Below the pieces are notes generated by a model that was not told where the DNA came from, did not search any database, and saw only the letters and a program-made list of their open reading frames with translations. The position numbers were made by a program, and so were the translations under genes. From positions 124,001 through 188,000 of the forward strand of contig NZ_AULF01000003.1 of the NCBI RefSeq assembly GCF_000425145.1: 64,000 nucleotides of DNA, written 5' to 3'. The stretch comes from Pedobacter glucosidilyticus DSM 23534 (GTDB taxonomy: Bacteria; Bacteroidota; Bacteroidia; Sphingobacteriales; Sphingobacteriaceae). Below, piece after piece: positions 46,270 to 55,381 of this stretch; position 1 is the first letter of the stretch; every line of letters starts with the position of its first letter.

Positions 46270-46758
46270 ATGAGTGATAAAATTTACATCAAATGCAAGG
46301 AAACTAAGCTTTCTAAGCATCAAATTTTAATCTATCTCACGACTCTCAACATTGGTATTATTACCAGCTTATTATTTTTTAATCAGGTGCTCATTAAGGA
46401 TTTATTTTCTTATTTGGTTTACACCATTAGCCCAATTGTGACTTTATTGGTATTTCACCTCTATTACATCTTCAAGATTGAGGAGAACCAATTTATCTTA
46501 ATCACAAATGAATTTCTACTGATAAAAGATAACTCGGGTATCGAGCAACAAGATTTAAAGTTGTCTTTTACTTCTTTAAGAGGTTTTGAAACTCGGTTTA
46601 ACGCTATTATTTTTCACCATCAAAACGGAGAAACTTATCGCGTGGGTTTAGACAATGTAAGGTGCGATACGAAGCGTTGGGAAATCAAAGAATTTTTAAG
46701 AAATCATATAGAAGAATTAAAACCTGTTAACCATATAGATGGGTTGTTGGTTGGTTAG
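46270..46758 (+). CDS. Hypothetical membrane protein
   Basis: 162-residue protein with two transmembrane helices (ILIYLTTLNIGIITSLLFF, about 19-37, and YLVYTISPIVTLLVFHLYYI, about 48-67), followed by a soluble beta-rich domain (FILITNEFLLIKDNSG, NAIIFHHQNGETYRVGLDNV) resembling a bacterial PH-like fold. No family named. Separate from neighbours by short gaps; its 3' end runs into a GGTTAG-rich repeat array. Confidence 0.65.
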   Translation: MSDKIYIKCKETKLSKHQILIYLTTLNIGIITSLLFFNQVLIKDLFSYLVYTISPIVTLLVFHLYYIFKIEENQFILITNEFLLIKDNSGIEQQDLKLSFTSLRGFETRFNAIIFHHQNGETYRVGLDNVRCDTKRWEIKEFLRNHIEELKPVNHIDGLLVG

Positions 46759-46888
46759 TTTGTTAGGTGGTTAGTTTGTTAGGTGGTTAGGGAGTAGTTC
46801 ATTAGGCATTAGTTTGTTAGGTGGTTAGGTCGTTAGGTGGTTAGGGAGTAGTTCATTAGGCATTGGTTGGTTAGGTGGTTAGGTCGTT
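46750..46888. repeat. GGTTAG-rich tandem array with two 54-bp units
   Basis: Two 54-base units (46,781-46,834 and 46,835-46,888) differ only where AGTTTGTT is replaced by GGTTGGTT. A shorter related tract of GGTGGTTAGTTTGTT units precedes them (46,750-46,780). The array begins within the last codons of the membrane protein gene and shows nested periodicity, typical of slippage-prone DNA. Confidence 0.85.
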
Positions 46889-47154
46889 GCGATGAGGAAT
46901 GAAGAAGCAATGTCATTTGTATTTATTGAAGGATTGATTTTTGAATGAGAGATTGACATTTATATTGATTGAAGGATTGATTTTTGAATGAGAGATTGAT
47001 AGATTTTGATCTTTTCCTTTTGAATTTCCCTATTGATTGATTTAAATTCAGTTGCCAGTTTTTGGTTTCCTGTTACCAGTTGAATATCATTTTAGGCATT
47101 CTTAAAGGTTTTTGAATTTTTCCTTTTGAATTTTTAACTTTTAACTTTTAATTC
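46889..47154. repeat. Gene-free stretch with a 43-bp-spaced direct repeat
   Basis: GAAGGATTGATTTTTGAATG plus AGAGATTGA occurs at 46,929-46,957 and 46,971-46,999-level spacing of about 43 bases. The following 150 bases are low-complexity (TTTTGAATTT and similar) with no gene. Confidence 0.55.
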
Positions 47155-47194
47155 CAAAAAAAGAAGCAATCTTATTTTAATGGATTGCTTCTTT
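47155..47194 (-). terminator. valS terminator
   Basis: AAGAAGCAATC (47,161-47,171) and GATTGCTTCTT (47,183-47,193) form a perfect 11-bp stem with an 11-base loop; the A-run at 47,155-47,160 gives the U-tract on the minus strand. Confidence 0.85.
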
Positions 47195-47225
47195 CTACTT
47201 TATACTTTCTACGCTGTACTTTCTA

Positions 47226-49901
47226 CTATAAAAAAGCCGCTAAGCTTTCTTTTAATATTTTGATTTTTGCTTCGGCATCGGCTTTTTTGTTTTGCTCGTT
47301 AGCTACTACTTCAGGTTTTGCATTTTGCACAAAACGCTCGTTACTCAATTTAGCATCAACAGCTTTTAAAAAGCCTTCTAAATAAACAATTTCTTTATTG
47401 ATTTTTTCTTTTTCTGCTTCGGCATCTATATTTCCCGCTAAAGGAACAAAGAATTCGTCTCTACCAGCTAAGAAAGAAGCAGCACCACTTAATTTATCTG
47501 GCGTATAAGATATTTCGCTGATGTTTGCCAGCTTAGCAATAATAGCTTTATAAGATTCGAAATTGATATCAGAACTTACTTTTATAGCCAAGTTTAAAGC
47601 TTCTTTAGGCGAAATTTGTTTGGTATTTCTGATATTTCTAATCTCTGATACCACTTGTTTTACCACCTCTATTTCTTTCAATAACTGCGCATTTACAGCC
47701 TTACTTTCTGGCATTTGAGCAATGATACAACAATCTGTTGCTGCTCTTGCTCCAAAAACCTCATCATGCCATAATTCTTCTGTTAAGAAAGGCATAAACG
47801 GATGTAATAGCTTTAGAATGTTTTCAAAATAAGCAACAGTAGCTTTATAAGTTGCAACATCAATAGGTTGTTGATAAGCTGGTTTTACCATTTCTAAGTA
47901 CCAAGCACAGAAATCATCCCAAACTAATTTATAAGAAGCCATTAATGCTTCTGATAAGCGGTACTGGTTAAAATTGCTTTCTATTTCTGCTAAAGCTTCA
48001 TTAAAACGACTGTCAAACCAAGCTATGGTAGTTTCATTTACATTGGGTAAAGTTTCATCAACTTCCCAACCTTTAACCAATCTAAAGGCGTTCCATACTT
48101 TATTAGCAAAGTTTCTTCCTTGTTCGCAAGATGATTCATCAAACATGATATCATTACCTGCTGGCGAGCATAAAAGCATTCCTACACGTACACCATCGGC
48201 ACCGTATTGCGCTATTAAATCTAATGGATCTGGCGAGTTGCCTAAAGATTTAGACATTTTTCTGCCTATTTTATCTCTAACAATACCTGTTAAGTATACG
48301 TTTTTGAAAGGTACTTCGCCTCTAAACTCGTGGCCGGCCATAATCATACGAGCTACCCAGAAAAACAAAATCTCAGGTGCTGTAACTAAATCATTGGTGG
48401 GATAATAATAATTTACATCGGCATTTCCTTTAGCTTCTGGATGACCACAAACCGTTGGATCGAAAACCGATATTGGCCACAACCAAGAAGAAAACCAGGT
48501 ATCTACCACGTCTTCATCTTGCCTTAAATCGTTTAATGTTAGATTTACAAATTCAGATTTTAGATTTTTAAACTGATTTAGAGCCTCTTCGGCTGTTTTA
48601 GCAACCACAACTTCTCCATTAGGCGCATACCAAGCCGGTATTTGCTGGCCCCACCACAACTGACGAGAAATACACCAATCCTTCACATGCTCCATCCAAT
48701 GGCGGTAGGTATTGATAAATTTGTCTGGTATCAGCTTAATATCACCGTTGTTTACATAATCTAAAGCCGGGCCAGCCATTTCTGCCATTTTACAGAACCA
48801 CTGCATAGAAAGTTTAGGTTCTATGGCTGCATCGGTACGTTCAGAAAAACCTATTTGAGATTTATAATCCTCAACTTTTTCTAAATGCCCTGCTTCTTCT
48901 AGTAATTTAGCTATTTTCTTACGAGCGATAAACCTATCCTCGCCTACTAAAATTTGTGCTTTTTCGTTTAAAGTACCATCATCATTTAAAATATCAATAA
49001 CCTCTAAATGGTGTTTAATACCTAATTCATAATCGTTTAAATCATGTGCTGGCGTTACTTTTAAACATCCGGTACCAAACTCCATATCCACATATTCATC
49101 GGCTATAACCGTAATCTCTTTATTAATTAGTGGGATAAAGACTTTTTTACCTTTTAAATGACTGTAACGTTCATCATTTGGATTGATACAAATGGCGGCA
49201 TCAGCCATGATGGTTTCTGGACGCGTAGTTGCAATAATCAAGTATTGTAAGTCAGTAGTCTGCTGACCGCCGTCCGCTGACTGTGGACTTAAAGCATACT
49301 TAATATAGTACAACTTCTGATTTACCTCTTTACGGATAACTTCCTCATCAGAAACGGCTGTTAAACCTTTCGGGTCCCAGTTTACCATTCTAACACCACG
49401 GTAAATAAGTCCTTGTTTATGTAGATGGATAAAAGTATCTATCACGGCTTCAGACAAAGCAGGATCCATGGTAAAGGCTGTTCTATCCCAATCGCAAGAA
49501 GCACCTAGCTTTTTTAATTGCTCTAAGATGATGCCTCCGTATTTATCTTTCCACTCGTAAGCGTATTTCAGAAATTCTTCTCTAGAAATATCTTTTTTGT
49601 TGATGCCTTTCTCTTTAAGCATGGCAACAACCTTAGCTTCGGTAGCAATAGAGGCATGGTCTGTACCTGGTACCCAACAAGCATTCTTACCTTTCATTCT
49701 GGCTCTGCGTATCAATACATCCTGGATGGTATTGTTAAGCATGTGCCCCATGTGTAAAACCCCAGTAACATTTGGCGGAGGAATGACTATAGTGTAAGGT
49801 TCTCTCTCATCCGGAACGGATTTAAAGAATTTATGATCTAGCCAATACTGGTACCACTTTGCTTCTGCCTCTTTTGGGTTATAGGTTTTAGAAATGCTCA
49901 T
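47226..49901 (-). CDS. valS: Valyl-tRNA synthetase
   Basis: Class I aminoacyl-tRNA synthetase, 891 residues, charging tRNA-Val. The HIGH-type motif is in PPNVTGVLHMGHMLNN (about 38-53), and KMSKS in GRKMSKSLGNSPDPLD (about 536-551). The CP1 editing region holds IATTRPETIMADAAIC (about 226-241). The C-terminal coiled coil begins at EAEKEKINKEIVYLEGF. Complete; single gene. A TATTTTTG box (49,938-49,931 on the minus strand) 30 bases upstream could be its -7 element. Confidence 0.98.
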   Translation of the reverse strand: MSISKTYNPKEAEAKWYQYWLDHKFFKSVPDEREPYTIVIPPPNVTGVLHMGHMLNNTIQDVLIRRARMKGKNACWVPGTDHASIATEAKVVAMLKEKGINKKDISREEFLKYAYEWKDKYGGIILEQLKKLGASCDWDRTAFTMDPALSEAVIDTFIHLHKQGLIYRGVRMVNWDPKGLTAVSDEEVIRKEVNQKLYYIKYALSPQSADGGQQTTDLQYLIIATTRPETIMADAAICINPNDERYSHLKGKKVFIPLINKEITVIADEYVDMEFGTGCLKVTPAHDLNDYELGIKHHLEVIDILNDDGTLNEKAQILVGEDRFIARKKIAKLLEEAGHLEKVEDYKSQIGFSERTDAAIEPKLSMQWFCKMAEMAGPALDYVNNGDIKLIPDKFINTYRHWMEHVKDWCISRQLWWGQQIPAWYAPNGEVVVAKTAEEALNQFKNLKSEFVNLTLNDLRQDEDVVDTWFSSWLWPISVFDPTVCGHPEAKGNADVNYYYPTNDLVTAPEILFFWVARMIMAGHEFRGEVPFKNVYLTGIVRDKIGRKMSKSLGNSPDPLDLIAQYGADGVRVGMLLCSPAGNDIMFDESSCEQGRNFANKVWNAFRLVKGWEVDETLPNVNETTIAWFDSRFNEALAEIESNFNQYRLSEALMASYKLVWDDFCAWYLEMVKPAYQQPIDVATYKATVAYFENILKLLHPFMPFLTEELWHDEVFGARAATDCCIIAQMPESKAVNAQLLKEIEVVKQVVSEIRNIRNTKQISPKEALNLAIKVSSDINFESYKAIIAKLANISEISYTPDKLSGAASFLAGRDEFFVPLAGNIDAEAEKEKINKEIVYLEGFLKAVDAKLSNERFVQNAKPEVVANEQNKKADAEAKIKILKESLAAFL

Positions 49902-50220
49902 ATTATGTTTACGGAAATCTTAATAAAGCGCAAAAATACGGTTTCTTATGAGATTTATATCATCAGCAAATGCTATTCATCAATTCTTAACGCCTATTCA
50001 TCCTTGTAACAATATTTTTATGTATCATGAGTTAATAGTTGTATAATCTTGTATCACCATGAAAATAAGAATGAATACACACATTCTTGATGCCTTTTTA
50101 TCTAAAACAGGTTTAAGATTTATTTATAACTGGTTTAATCGTTAGTAACAAAATTATTGATGTTTAAACATTTTGTTGGTGTAAAAGGTAAATTTAGTCA
50201 GCTAATTAACTAACAGAATT
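49902..50220. other. Divergent intergenic region between valS and the M13 peptidase
   Basis: No gene. It should hold both promoters. Nearest candidates are TATTTTTG for valS (minus, 49,938-49,931) and TAAATTTA before the peptidase (plus, about 50,189-50,196). Otherwise A/T-rich and unremarkable. Confidence 0.4.
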
Positions 50221-52281
50221 ATGAAATTCAGCATTGCCCTATCAGCCATAGGATTAAGTATGGCTGCCTTAACATTATTTGCTACAGAGCCCAAAAGCTC
50301 TGATGACAAGAGCAAAAAAGAAGTAAAAAAATTTATTGACCCTGCCAATATGGATTTTAGTGTGAAGCCAGGCGATGATTTTGCACAATATGCCAATGGT
50401 ATTTGGGTTAAAAATAATCCTATTCCAGCTAAAGAAACCAGATGGGGTAGTTTTTACGAATTGAGAGATTTCAACATCAATGCCGTAAAAACCATATTAA
50501 ATAATGCTGCGGCCAAAACTAACGCTCCTGCTGGCTCGCCAGAAAGAAGAGTTGGAGATTTCTACAAAGCCGCTATGGATAGTATAACCATAGAAAAGCT
50601 GGGCTACAATCCAATAAAGGCAGATTTAGCTAAAATAGACGCCTTAAAAAGCACCAATGATATCATTCATGCTATTGCTACTTTACGTACACAAGGTATA
50701 GCTTCGCCAGTTTTTGGCTTTTATATTGGTCAAGATAGGAAGAACCCACAATTAATGGTAGCTCAATTAAGCCAAGGTGGCACTACCCTACCTGATAGAG
50801 ATTATTACCTTAAAGATGATGCTCGAAGTGTAAAAATAAGAGACGCTTATAACCAATACGTACAAAAGCTATTTACACTTACAGGTTCATCGGCAGAAGA
50901 AGCCAAAAAACATGCTGCTACTATTTTTAATTTAGAAAAATCATTCGCTGCGGCACAAATGAGCCGTTTAGAAATGAGAGACCCTTATAAAACTTACAAT
51001 AAGTTTGCTGTTGCAGATTTTTCTAAAACCACACCCAACCTAAATTGGAAGGATTTATTAGCAAAAATGAAAGTTCAGGGAGAGGACACCATTTTAGTAA
51101 GCAATCCTAAATTTTTCAAATCTGCTGATAGCTTATTAACCCAAACTGCTGTTGCTGATTTAAAAACTTATCTAAAGTGGAATATCATTAAAAATGCTGC
51201 TTCACACCTCAGTTCAGACTTTGTAAAGGCAAATTTTGAATATTCAAGAGTTTTAAGCGGCCAAAAAGTACAAACGCCACGCTGGCAAAGAATGTCTTCT
51301 TTAACTGATGGTACCATTGGTGATTTGCTAGGACAATTATATGTACAGCAACACTTTAAGCCAGAGGCTAAAGCAAGAATGAAAGAACTAGTAAACAACC
51401 TTTCTATTGCATTTGAAAAAAGAATTAAAGCTTTAGATTGGATGAGCGAAGAAACCAAAGTGAAAGCATTAGATAAATTACATGCTTTTACACCTAAAAT
51501 TGGTTATACCGATAAGTGGGAAACTTATGATGGCTTAGTAATTAAACCAAATACGCACTTCCAAAATGTTAGAAACTCTGGCGAGTGGGCTTATAACAAA
51601 ATGATAAGCAGATTAGGAAAACCAGTAGATAAAACACAATGGGGAATGACACCACCAACGGTAAATGCCTATTACAGTCCAGTGATGAATGAAATTGTAT
51701 TTCCAGCGGGTATTTTACAATTCCCATTCTTTGACCCTAATGCAGATGATGCGATCAATTACGGAGGTATTGGTGCTGTTATTGGGCATGAAATGTCTCA
51801 TGGTTTTGATGATTCTGGCAGCCAGTATGATAAAGATGGAGCTTTACGGAATTGGTGGACAGCAGATGATTTAGCAAGATTTAAAGCAAAATCTGCTGAT
51901 TTGGTAGAACAATTTAATCAATACAGGGTGTTAGATACCATCCCAGTAAACGGTAAATTAACTTTGGGAGAAAATATTGGCGACCTTGGTGGTTTAAATA
52001 TTGCTTATGAAGCGTTTAAAATGACCGAGCAAGGAAAATCAAATACTAAAATAGATGGTTTTACGCCAGATCAAAGATTTTTCTTAGCATGGGCACAAGT
52101 GTGGAGAGGTAGTTCTTTACCAGAAACAGCAGCTCAGCTAATTATTGTAGATACACATTCGCCAAACGAATACAGAACTATTGGACCTTTGGTAAATATG
52201 GATGCATGGTATACTGCTTTTGATGTGAAACCAGGAGACAAACTTTATAAAGCGCCAGAAAATAGAATAAAAATCTGGTAA
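50221..52281 (+). CDS. M13-family zinc metallopeptidase (PepO/neprilysin-like)
   Basis: 686-residue exported endopeptidase. An N-terminal signal-like helix (MKFSIALSAIGLSMAALTLF) has no clear lipobox. The M13_N region starts FSVKPGDDFAQYANGIWVKN (about 41-60). The catalytic site is VIGHEMSHGFDDSG (about 520-533), zinc-binding HExxH, with the third ligand Glu in LGENIGDLGGL (about 583-593); NAYYSPVMNEIVFPAG is the substrate-strand block. The C-terminus PENRIKIW keeps the terminal Trp. Probably degrades or processes peptides in the periplasm. Confidence 0.95.
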   Translation: MKFSIALSAIGLSMAALTLFATEPKSSDDKSKKEVKKFIDPANMDFSVKPGDDFAQYANGIWVKNNPIPAKETRWGSFYELRDFNINAVKTILNNAAAKTNAPAGSPERRVGDFYKAAMDSITIEKLGYNPIKADLAKIDALKSTNDIIHAIATLRTQGIASPVFGFYIGQDRKNPQLMVAQLSQGGTTLPDRDYYLKDDARSVKIRDAYNQYVQKLFTLTGSSAEEAKKHAATIFNLEKSFAAAQMSRLEMRDPYKTYNKFAVADFSKTTPNLNWKDLLAKMKVQGEDTILVSNPKFFKSADSLLTQTAVADLKTYLKWNIIKNAASHLSSDFVKANFEYSRVLSGQKVQTPRWQRMSSLTDGTIGDLLGQLYVQQHFKPEAKARMKELVNNLSIAFEKRIKALDWMSEETKVKALDKLHAFTPKIGYTDKWETYDGLVIKPNTHFQNVRNSGEWAYNKMISRLGKPVDKTQWGMTPPTVNAYYSPVMNEIVFPAGILQFPFFDPNADDAINYGGIGAVIGHEMSHGFDDSGSQYDKDGALRNWWTADDLARFKAKSADLVEQFNQYRVLDTIPVNGKLTLGENIGDLGGLNIAYEAFKMTEQGKSNTKIDGFTPDQRFFLAWAQVWRGSSLPETAAQLIIVDTHSPNEYRTIGPLVNMDAWYTAFDVKPGDKLYKAPENRIKIW

Positions 52282-52439
52282 TCAAAGTGTTTGCTATTTA
52301 AGCCGTTTATGATATAGTTTAGCTATTTCATAAACGGCTTTTTATTTGGAGTTAAAATTAAAATCCTGTGCCATCAGGCAAACAAAAATGTATTTGCTTC
52401 CGTATATTTATACGCAAATATGAGTCGTAGCGTTAATTT

Positions 52440-52937
52440 ATGATGTTTAAAAAAATTTATTATTTACTTCTGTTGGCTTTACCACAGTCTATATCAGCAC
52501 AAATAAAAAACCCTGAATTTAAAGAAATGCTGGATAGTATTTACAGTCATCATGTACCTCTCATTACTGTTGATTCTTTAAAACAGCTAAAGAATGTGTA
52601 TTTATTAGATACCAGAGAAAAAGAAGAATTTGAAGTTAGTCATTTAAAACACGCTCGAAATGTAGGTTATATCTGGTTTGATATGCGAGATATTTACGAT
52701 ATTCCAAAAGATGCTACAATAGTTGTATATTGCTCTGTAGGTTATAGAAGCGAGAAAATAGGAGAAAAACTTATTAAAAACGGGTATAAAAATGTTTTTA
52801 ATTTGTATGGAAGTATATTTGAATGGGTCAATCAGGGATATCCTGTATATAAATCAGACGGTGTACAAACTTCTGAGGTACATACCTACAATAAGAAATG
52901 GTCTAAATGGGTATCAAGAGGCACAAAAGTTTTTTAA
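52440..52937 (+). CDS. Exported rhodanese-like domain protein
   Basis: 165-residue protein with a signal peptide (MMFKKIYYLLLLALPQSISAQ) and one rhodanese domain: VYLLDTREKEEFEVSHLKHA (about 54-73) and the active loop VVYCSVGYRSEKIG (about 99-112) with Cys102. Predicted periplasmic sulfur-transfer or redox-related role; partner unknown. 18 bases before mnmD, itself part of tRNA thiouridine modification, but the signal peptide argues against a common pathway. Confidence 0.88.
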   Translation: MMFKKIYYLLLLALPQSISAQIKNPEFKEMLDSIYSHHVPLITVDSLKQLKNVYLLDTREKEEFEVSHLKHARNVGYIWFDMRDIYDIPKDATIVVYCSVGYRSEKIGEKLIKNGYKNVFNLYGSIFEWVNQGYPVYKSDGVQTSEVHTYNKKWSKWVSRGTKVF

Positions 52938-52955
52938 TTTAAATATCATTGTTAT

Positions 52956-53639
52956 ATGCTAGAGCCTGATAGGCTAACAGTTGTTACTACAGCAGATGGT
53001 TCTAAAACCATCTATCATCCTATTATCAAAGAAAATTACCATAGCCGAAACGGTGCTTTACAAGAAAGTAACCATGTATTTTTAAATTCTGGTTTACGTT
53101 ATTATCTGGCTGATAAACAACATACAGAAGTTTCTGTATTAGAAATTGGTTTTGGTACAGGCTTAAACTTCTTACTAACTGCTGATTTTTGTAAAGGCAA
53201 AGAAATAAAGCTCCAATATGTAGGTATCGAAGCTTATCCACTTAATTTAAGTTTGATTGAAGAAACAGCTTACCAAGAAATTGTATCTGCTAATACCTGG
53301 GGGATGTTTACCAAATTATATGATGAAGCTTTACAAAAGCCTGTTGCTTTAAATGAATTTTGTGAGCTTCATATTGCACCTATTCCACTAGAAAACTTCT
53401 CTAGCACACAACTTTTTGATGTGATTTATTTTGATGCTTTTGCATCTTCTAACCAACCAGAAATGTGGACCAAAGAAGCCATCACTAAAACCATTTCTTT
53501 TTTAAAACCAGGTGGTGTGTTTGTTACTTATGCCATCACTGGCGATTTAAAACGCATCATGAAATCACTTAACATGAAAATAGAAAAAGCCCCTGGAGCG
53601 GCTGGAAAGCGTGAGATGTTAAGAGCTGTGAAAAGCTGA
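52956..53639 (+). CDS. mnmD: tRNA (5-methylaminomethyl-2-thiouridine) methyltransferase MnmD
   Basis: 227-residue SAM-dependent methyltransferase equal to the N-terminal half of E. coli MnmC; completes mnm5(s2)U34 from nm5(s2)U34 in tRNA. SAM-binding VLEIGFGTGLNFLLT (about 62-76), DVIYFDAFASSNQPEMW (about 156-172) and late FLKPGGVFVTYAITGDLKR are diagnostic. The oxidase half of MnmC is absent, as in the single-domain form. Confidence 0.92.
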   Translation: MLEPDRLTVVTTADGSKTIYHPIIKENYHSRNGALQESNHVFLNSGLRYYLADKQHTEVSVLEIGFGTGLNFLLTADFCKGKEIKLQYVGIEAYPLNLSLIEETAYQEIVSANTWGMFTKLYDEALQKPVALNEFCELHIAPIPLENFSSTQLFDVIYFDAFASSNQPEMWTKEAITKTISFLKPGGVFVTYAITGDLKRIMKSLNMKIEKAPGAAGKREMLRAVKS

Positions 53640-53642
53640 AGA

Positions 53643-53748
53643 GGCGGAAGGCTAAAGGCAGAAGGCTAAAGGCAGAAGGCTAAAGGCGGAAGGCTAAAGG
53701 CGGAAGGCTAAAGGCGGAAGGCTAAAGGCGGAAGGCAGAAGGCTAATG
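53643..53748. repeat. 14-bp tandem repeat array (GGCGGAAGGCTAAA)
   Basis: Six full units at 53,643-53,726, each GGCGGAAGGCTAAA or GGCAGAAGGCTAAA, and a degenerate seventh to about 53,748, start 3 bases after the mnmD stop. High G+C compared with the flanks. Copy number should vary between strains. The rest of the gap to 53,926 shows no gene. Confidence 0.9.
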
Positions 53749-53926
53749 AAATCGAAAAAGAACTTAGAACTGGTGACTGATACAAAATCAATCAATAGAA
53801 AAAAATGCCAATCTACCATATCTTATTGCTCATCAAGTATAACGGTTTGATATAGAATTGCTATAAATTGCCTATTGATTTGTTATTGCTCACACAAGCA
53901 AATCAATTATTTTATGAACCAATTTG

Positions 53927-54880
53927 ATGACTAACATGAAAGAAGAAAAAGAAAATCATATACAACGCAGAGCTTTTATTCAGAAAAGTGCATTGTTTGC
54001 TGCTTCTGCCTTAATGCTTCCTTTTTTAAGTGATGATACATACGGTTTTGTAAACCCTCCTCAAAAAAATAAGTTGGTGCCAAATGTAAAGCTTAATAAC
54101 GGCGTTCTCATGCCAGTACTTGGTTTTGGCACTTTTCAATTAAGAGAATCTGTATGTCAGCAAAGCGTAGAGGAGGCACTTGCTGTAGGTTATAGACTAA
54201 TTGATACTGCTACTTTATATAGAAATGAAGAATACGTAGGTGCAGCTATTAAAGAAAGCGGAATTAAAAGAGAAGAACTTTTCATCACTTCAAAAGTATG
54301 GGTAACCGATTCTGGCTATGAAAAATCTAAAATTGCTTTTGAGACTTCATTAAAGAAACTAGGTACTGATTATCTGGATTTATACCTCATCCACCGCCCA
54401 AGAGGAGATTTTAAAGGCTCATGGAAGATGATGGAAGAACTTTATAAAGAAGGTAGAATAAGAGCTATTGGCCTCAGTAATTTTACACCTGCTCAATATG
54501 CTGATTTTATGAAAGAAGCTAAAATAGTCCCTACGGTAAACCAAGTAGAATCTCATGCTTTTTTCCATCAGGTAGATACTTATAAAGATTCAAAACAAAA
54601 TAAGGTACAAATGGAAGCTTATACACCTTTTGCACAAGGTAGAAACGGACTATTTACCAACCCTGTTTTAGCTGAAATTGGCAAAAAATATAATAAAACC
54701 AACGCACAAGTAAGTTTAAGATGGCATTACCAAAGAGGTGTTGTTGCTATCCCTAGAAGTTCTAAAAAAGAACATATCATTGAAAACTTCAACATCTTTG
54801 ATTTTAAACTGAGCAAAGCTGATATGGCCACTATTACCGCTTTAGATTTAAATAAAACACAGTTTCCTACTTGGGGTTGA
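53927..54880 (+). CDS. Aldo/keto reductase with Tat-type signal
   Basis: NADPH-dependent oxidoreductase, about 317 residues. The N-terminus holds RRAFIQKSALFAASALMLPF, a twin-arginine motif plus hydrophobic stretch, suggesting export in folded form. The AKR core has VLGFGTFQL, the tetrad Asp/Tyr in LIDTATLYRNEEYVG, Lys in FITSKVWVTDSGY and His in DLYLIHRPRGDF, and GLSNFTPAQ. Start at ATG 53927; another ATG at 53936 would also keep the signal. Substrate unknown. An interspersed repeat follows. Confidence 0.88.
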   Translation: MTNMKEEKENHIQRRAFIQKSALFAASALMLPFLSDDTYGFVNPPQKNKLVPNVKLNNGVLMPVLGFGTFQLRESVCQQSVEEALAVGYRLIDTATLYRNEEYVGAAIKESGIKREELFITSKVWVTDSGYEKSKIAFETSLKKLGTDYLDLYLIHRPRGDFKGSWKMMEELYKEGRIRAIGLSNFTPAQYADFMKEAKIVPTVNQVESHAFFHQVDTYKDSKQNKVQMEAYTPFAQGRNGLFTNPVLAEIGKKYNKTNAQVSLRWHYQRGVVAIPRSSKKEHIIENFNIFDFKLSKADMATITALDLNKTQFPTWG

Positions 54881-54899
54881 TTTTTTCAACAGATAAAAT

Positions 54900-55035
54900 T
54901 TAAAAGAAGCTGTCCTAAAAATCACATTTGTCACATTGAGCGGAGTCGAAATGTTCTTTTATATACTCAAAAAAGGCTTCAACTCCGCTCAGCCTGACAT
55001 AAAGTGGTGATTTGAGACATTCTATTTTAGGTTTC
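54900..55035. repeat. Interspersed repeat with GAGCGGAGTCGAA hairpin
   Basis: AAGCTGTCCTAAAAATCACA begins a unit related to that at 12.55 kb. Inside, TTGAGCGGAGTCGAA (54,936-54,950) and TTCAACTCCGCTCAG (54,978-54,992) are near-perfect inverted copies. The element fills the gap between the reductase and the convergent small gene. Confidence 0.7.
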
Positions 55036-55050
55036 TATATTCTTTATAAA

Positions 55051-55341
55051 CTAATCTTCCTCCCTATCCAATGCTGTACCTATTTCATCAATGTGTTGTT
55101 GATTTAAATCGCCCCAAAGCTGTTCCCACTCGTTATCTATTTTTCTTATTTGCGTAATGAGTTTACCTTGCTGTTCTATTTTAAAAAAACTAATTCCATC
55201 AGTAGTTTCCTCTTTTTTAGCATTCAGCTGAGTTTCTTCACCATCTAATCTTATTTTTAGATGAATGGGTTCTTGGTTCATGTTTTTCATAAATTGTGGA
55301 TATAGTTTATAGCTATCAAAGGTTATACCGTAATATTTCAT
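55051..55341 (-). CDS. Hypothetical protein (96 aa)
   Basis: Small acidic soluble protein, MKYYGITFDSYKLYPQFM, rich in Glu and Gln, without signal or membrane segment and without a recognised family. The internal pattern SFFKIEQQGKLITQIRKID suggests two or three beta strands. It is divergent from the following receptor-like gene by 40 bases. Codon use resembles neighbours, so it is probably real. Confidence 0.6.
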   Translation of the reverse strand: MKYYGITFDSYKLYPQFMKNMNQEPIHLKIRLDGEETQLNAKKEETTDGISFFKIEQQGKLITQIRKIDNEWEQLWGDLNQQHIDEIGTALDREED

Positions 55342-55381
55342 TTTTCTTGTTAAAATTTTATATTTACAAAAAAATCTATAG

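Noticed and set aside
46750-46888. GGTTAG repeats as a telomere or linear-replicon end
   Set aside because: The tract is internal, irregular and flanked by ordinary genes on both sides; it fits a local tandem duplication.
47974-48405. Plus-strand open frame of 143 codons opposite valS
   Set aside because: Complement of conserved valS coding sequence, no independent support.
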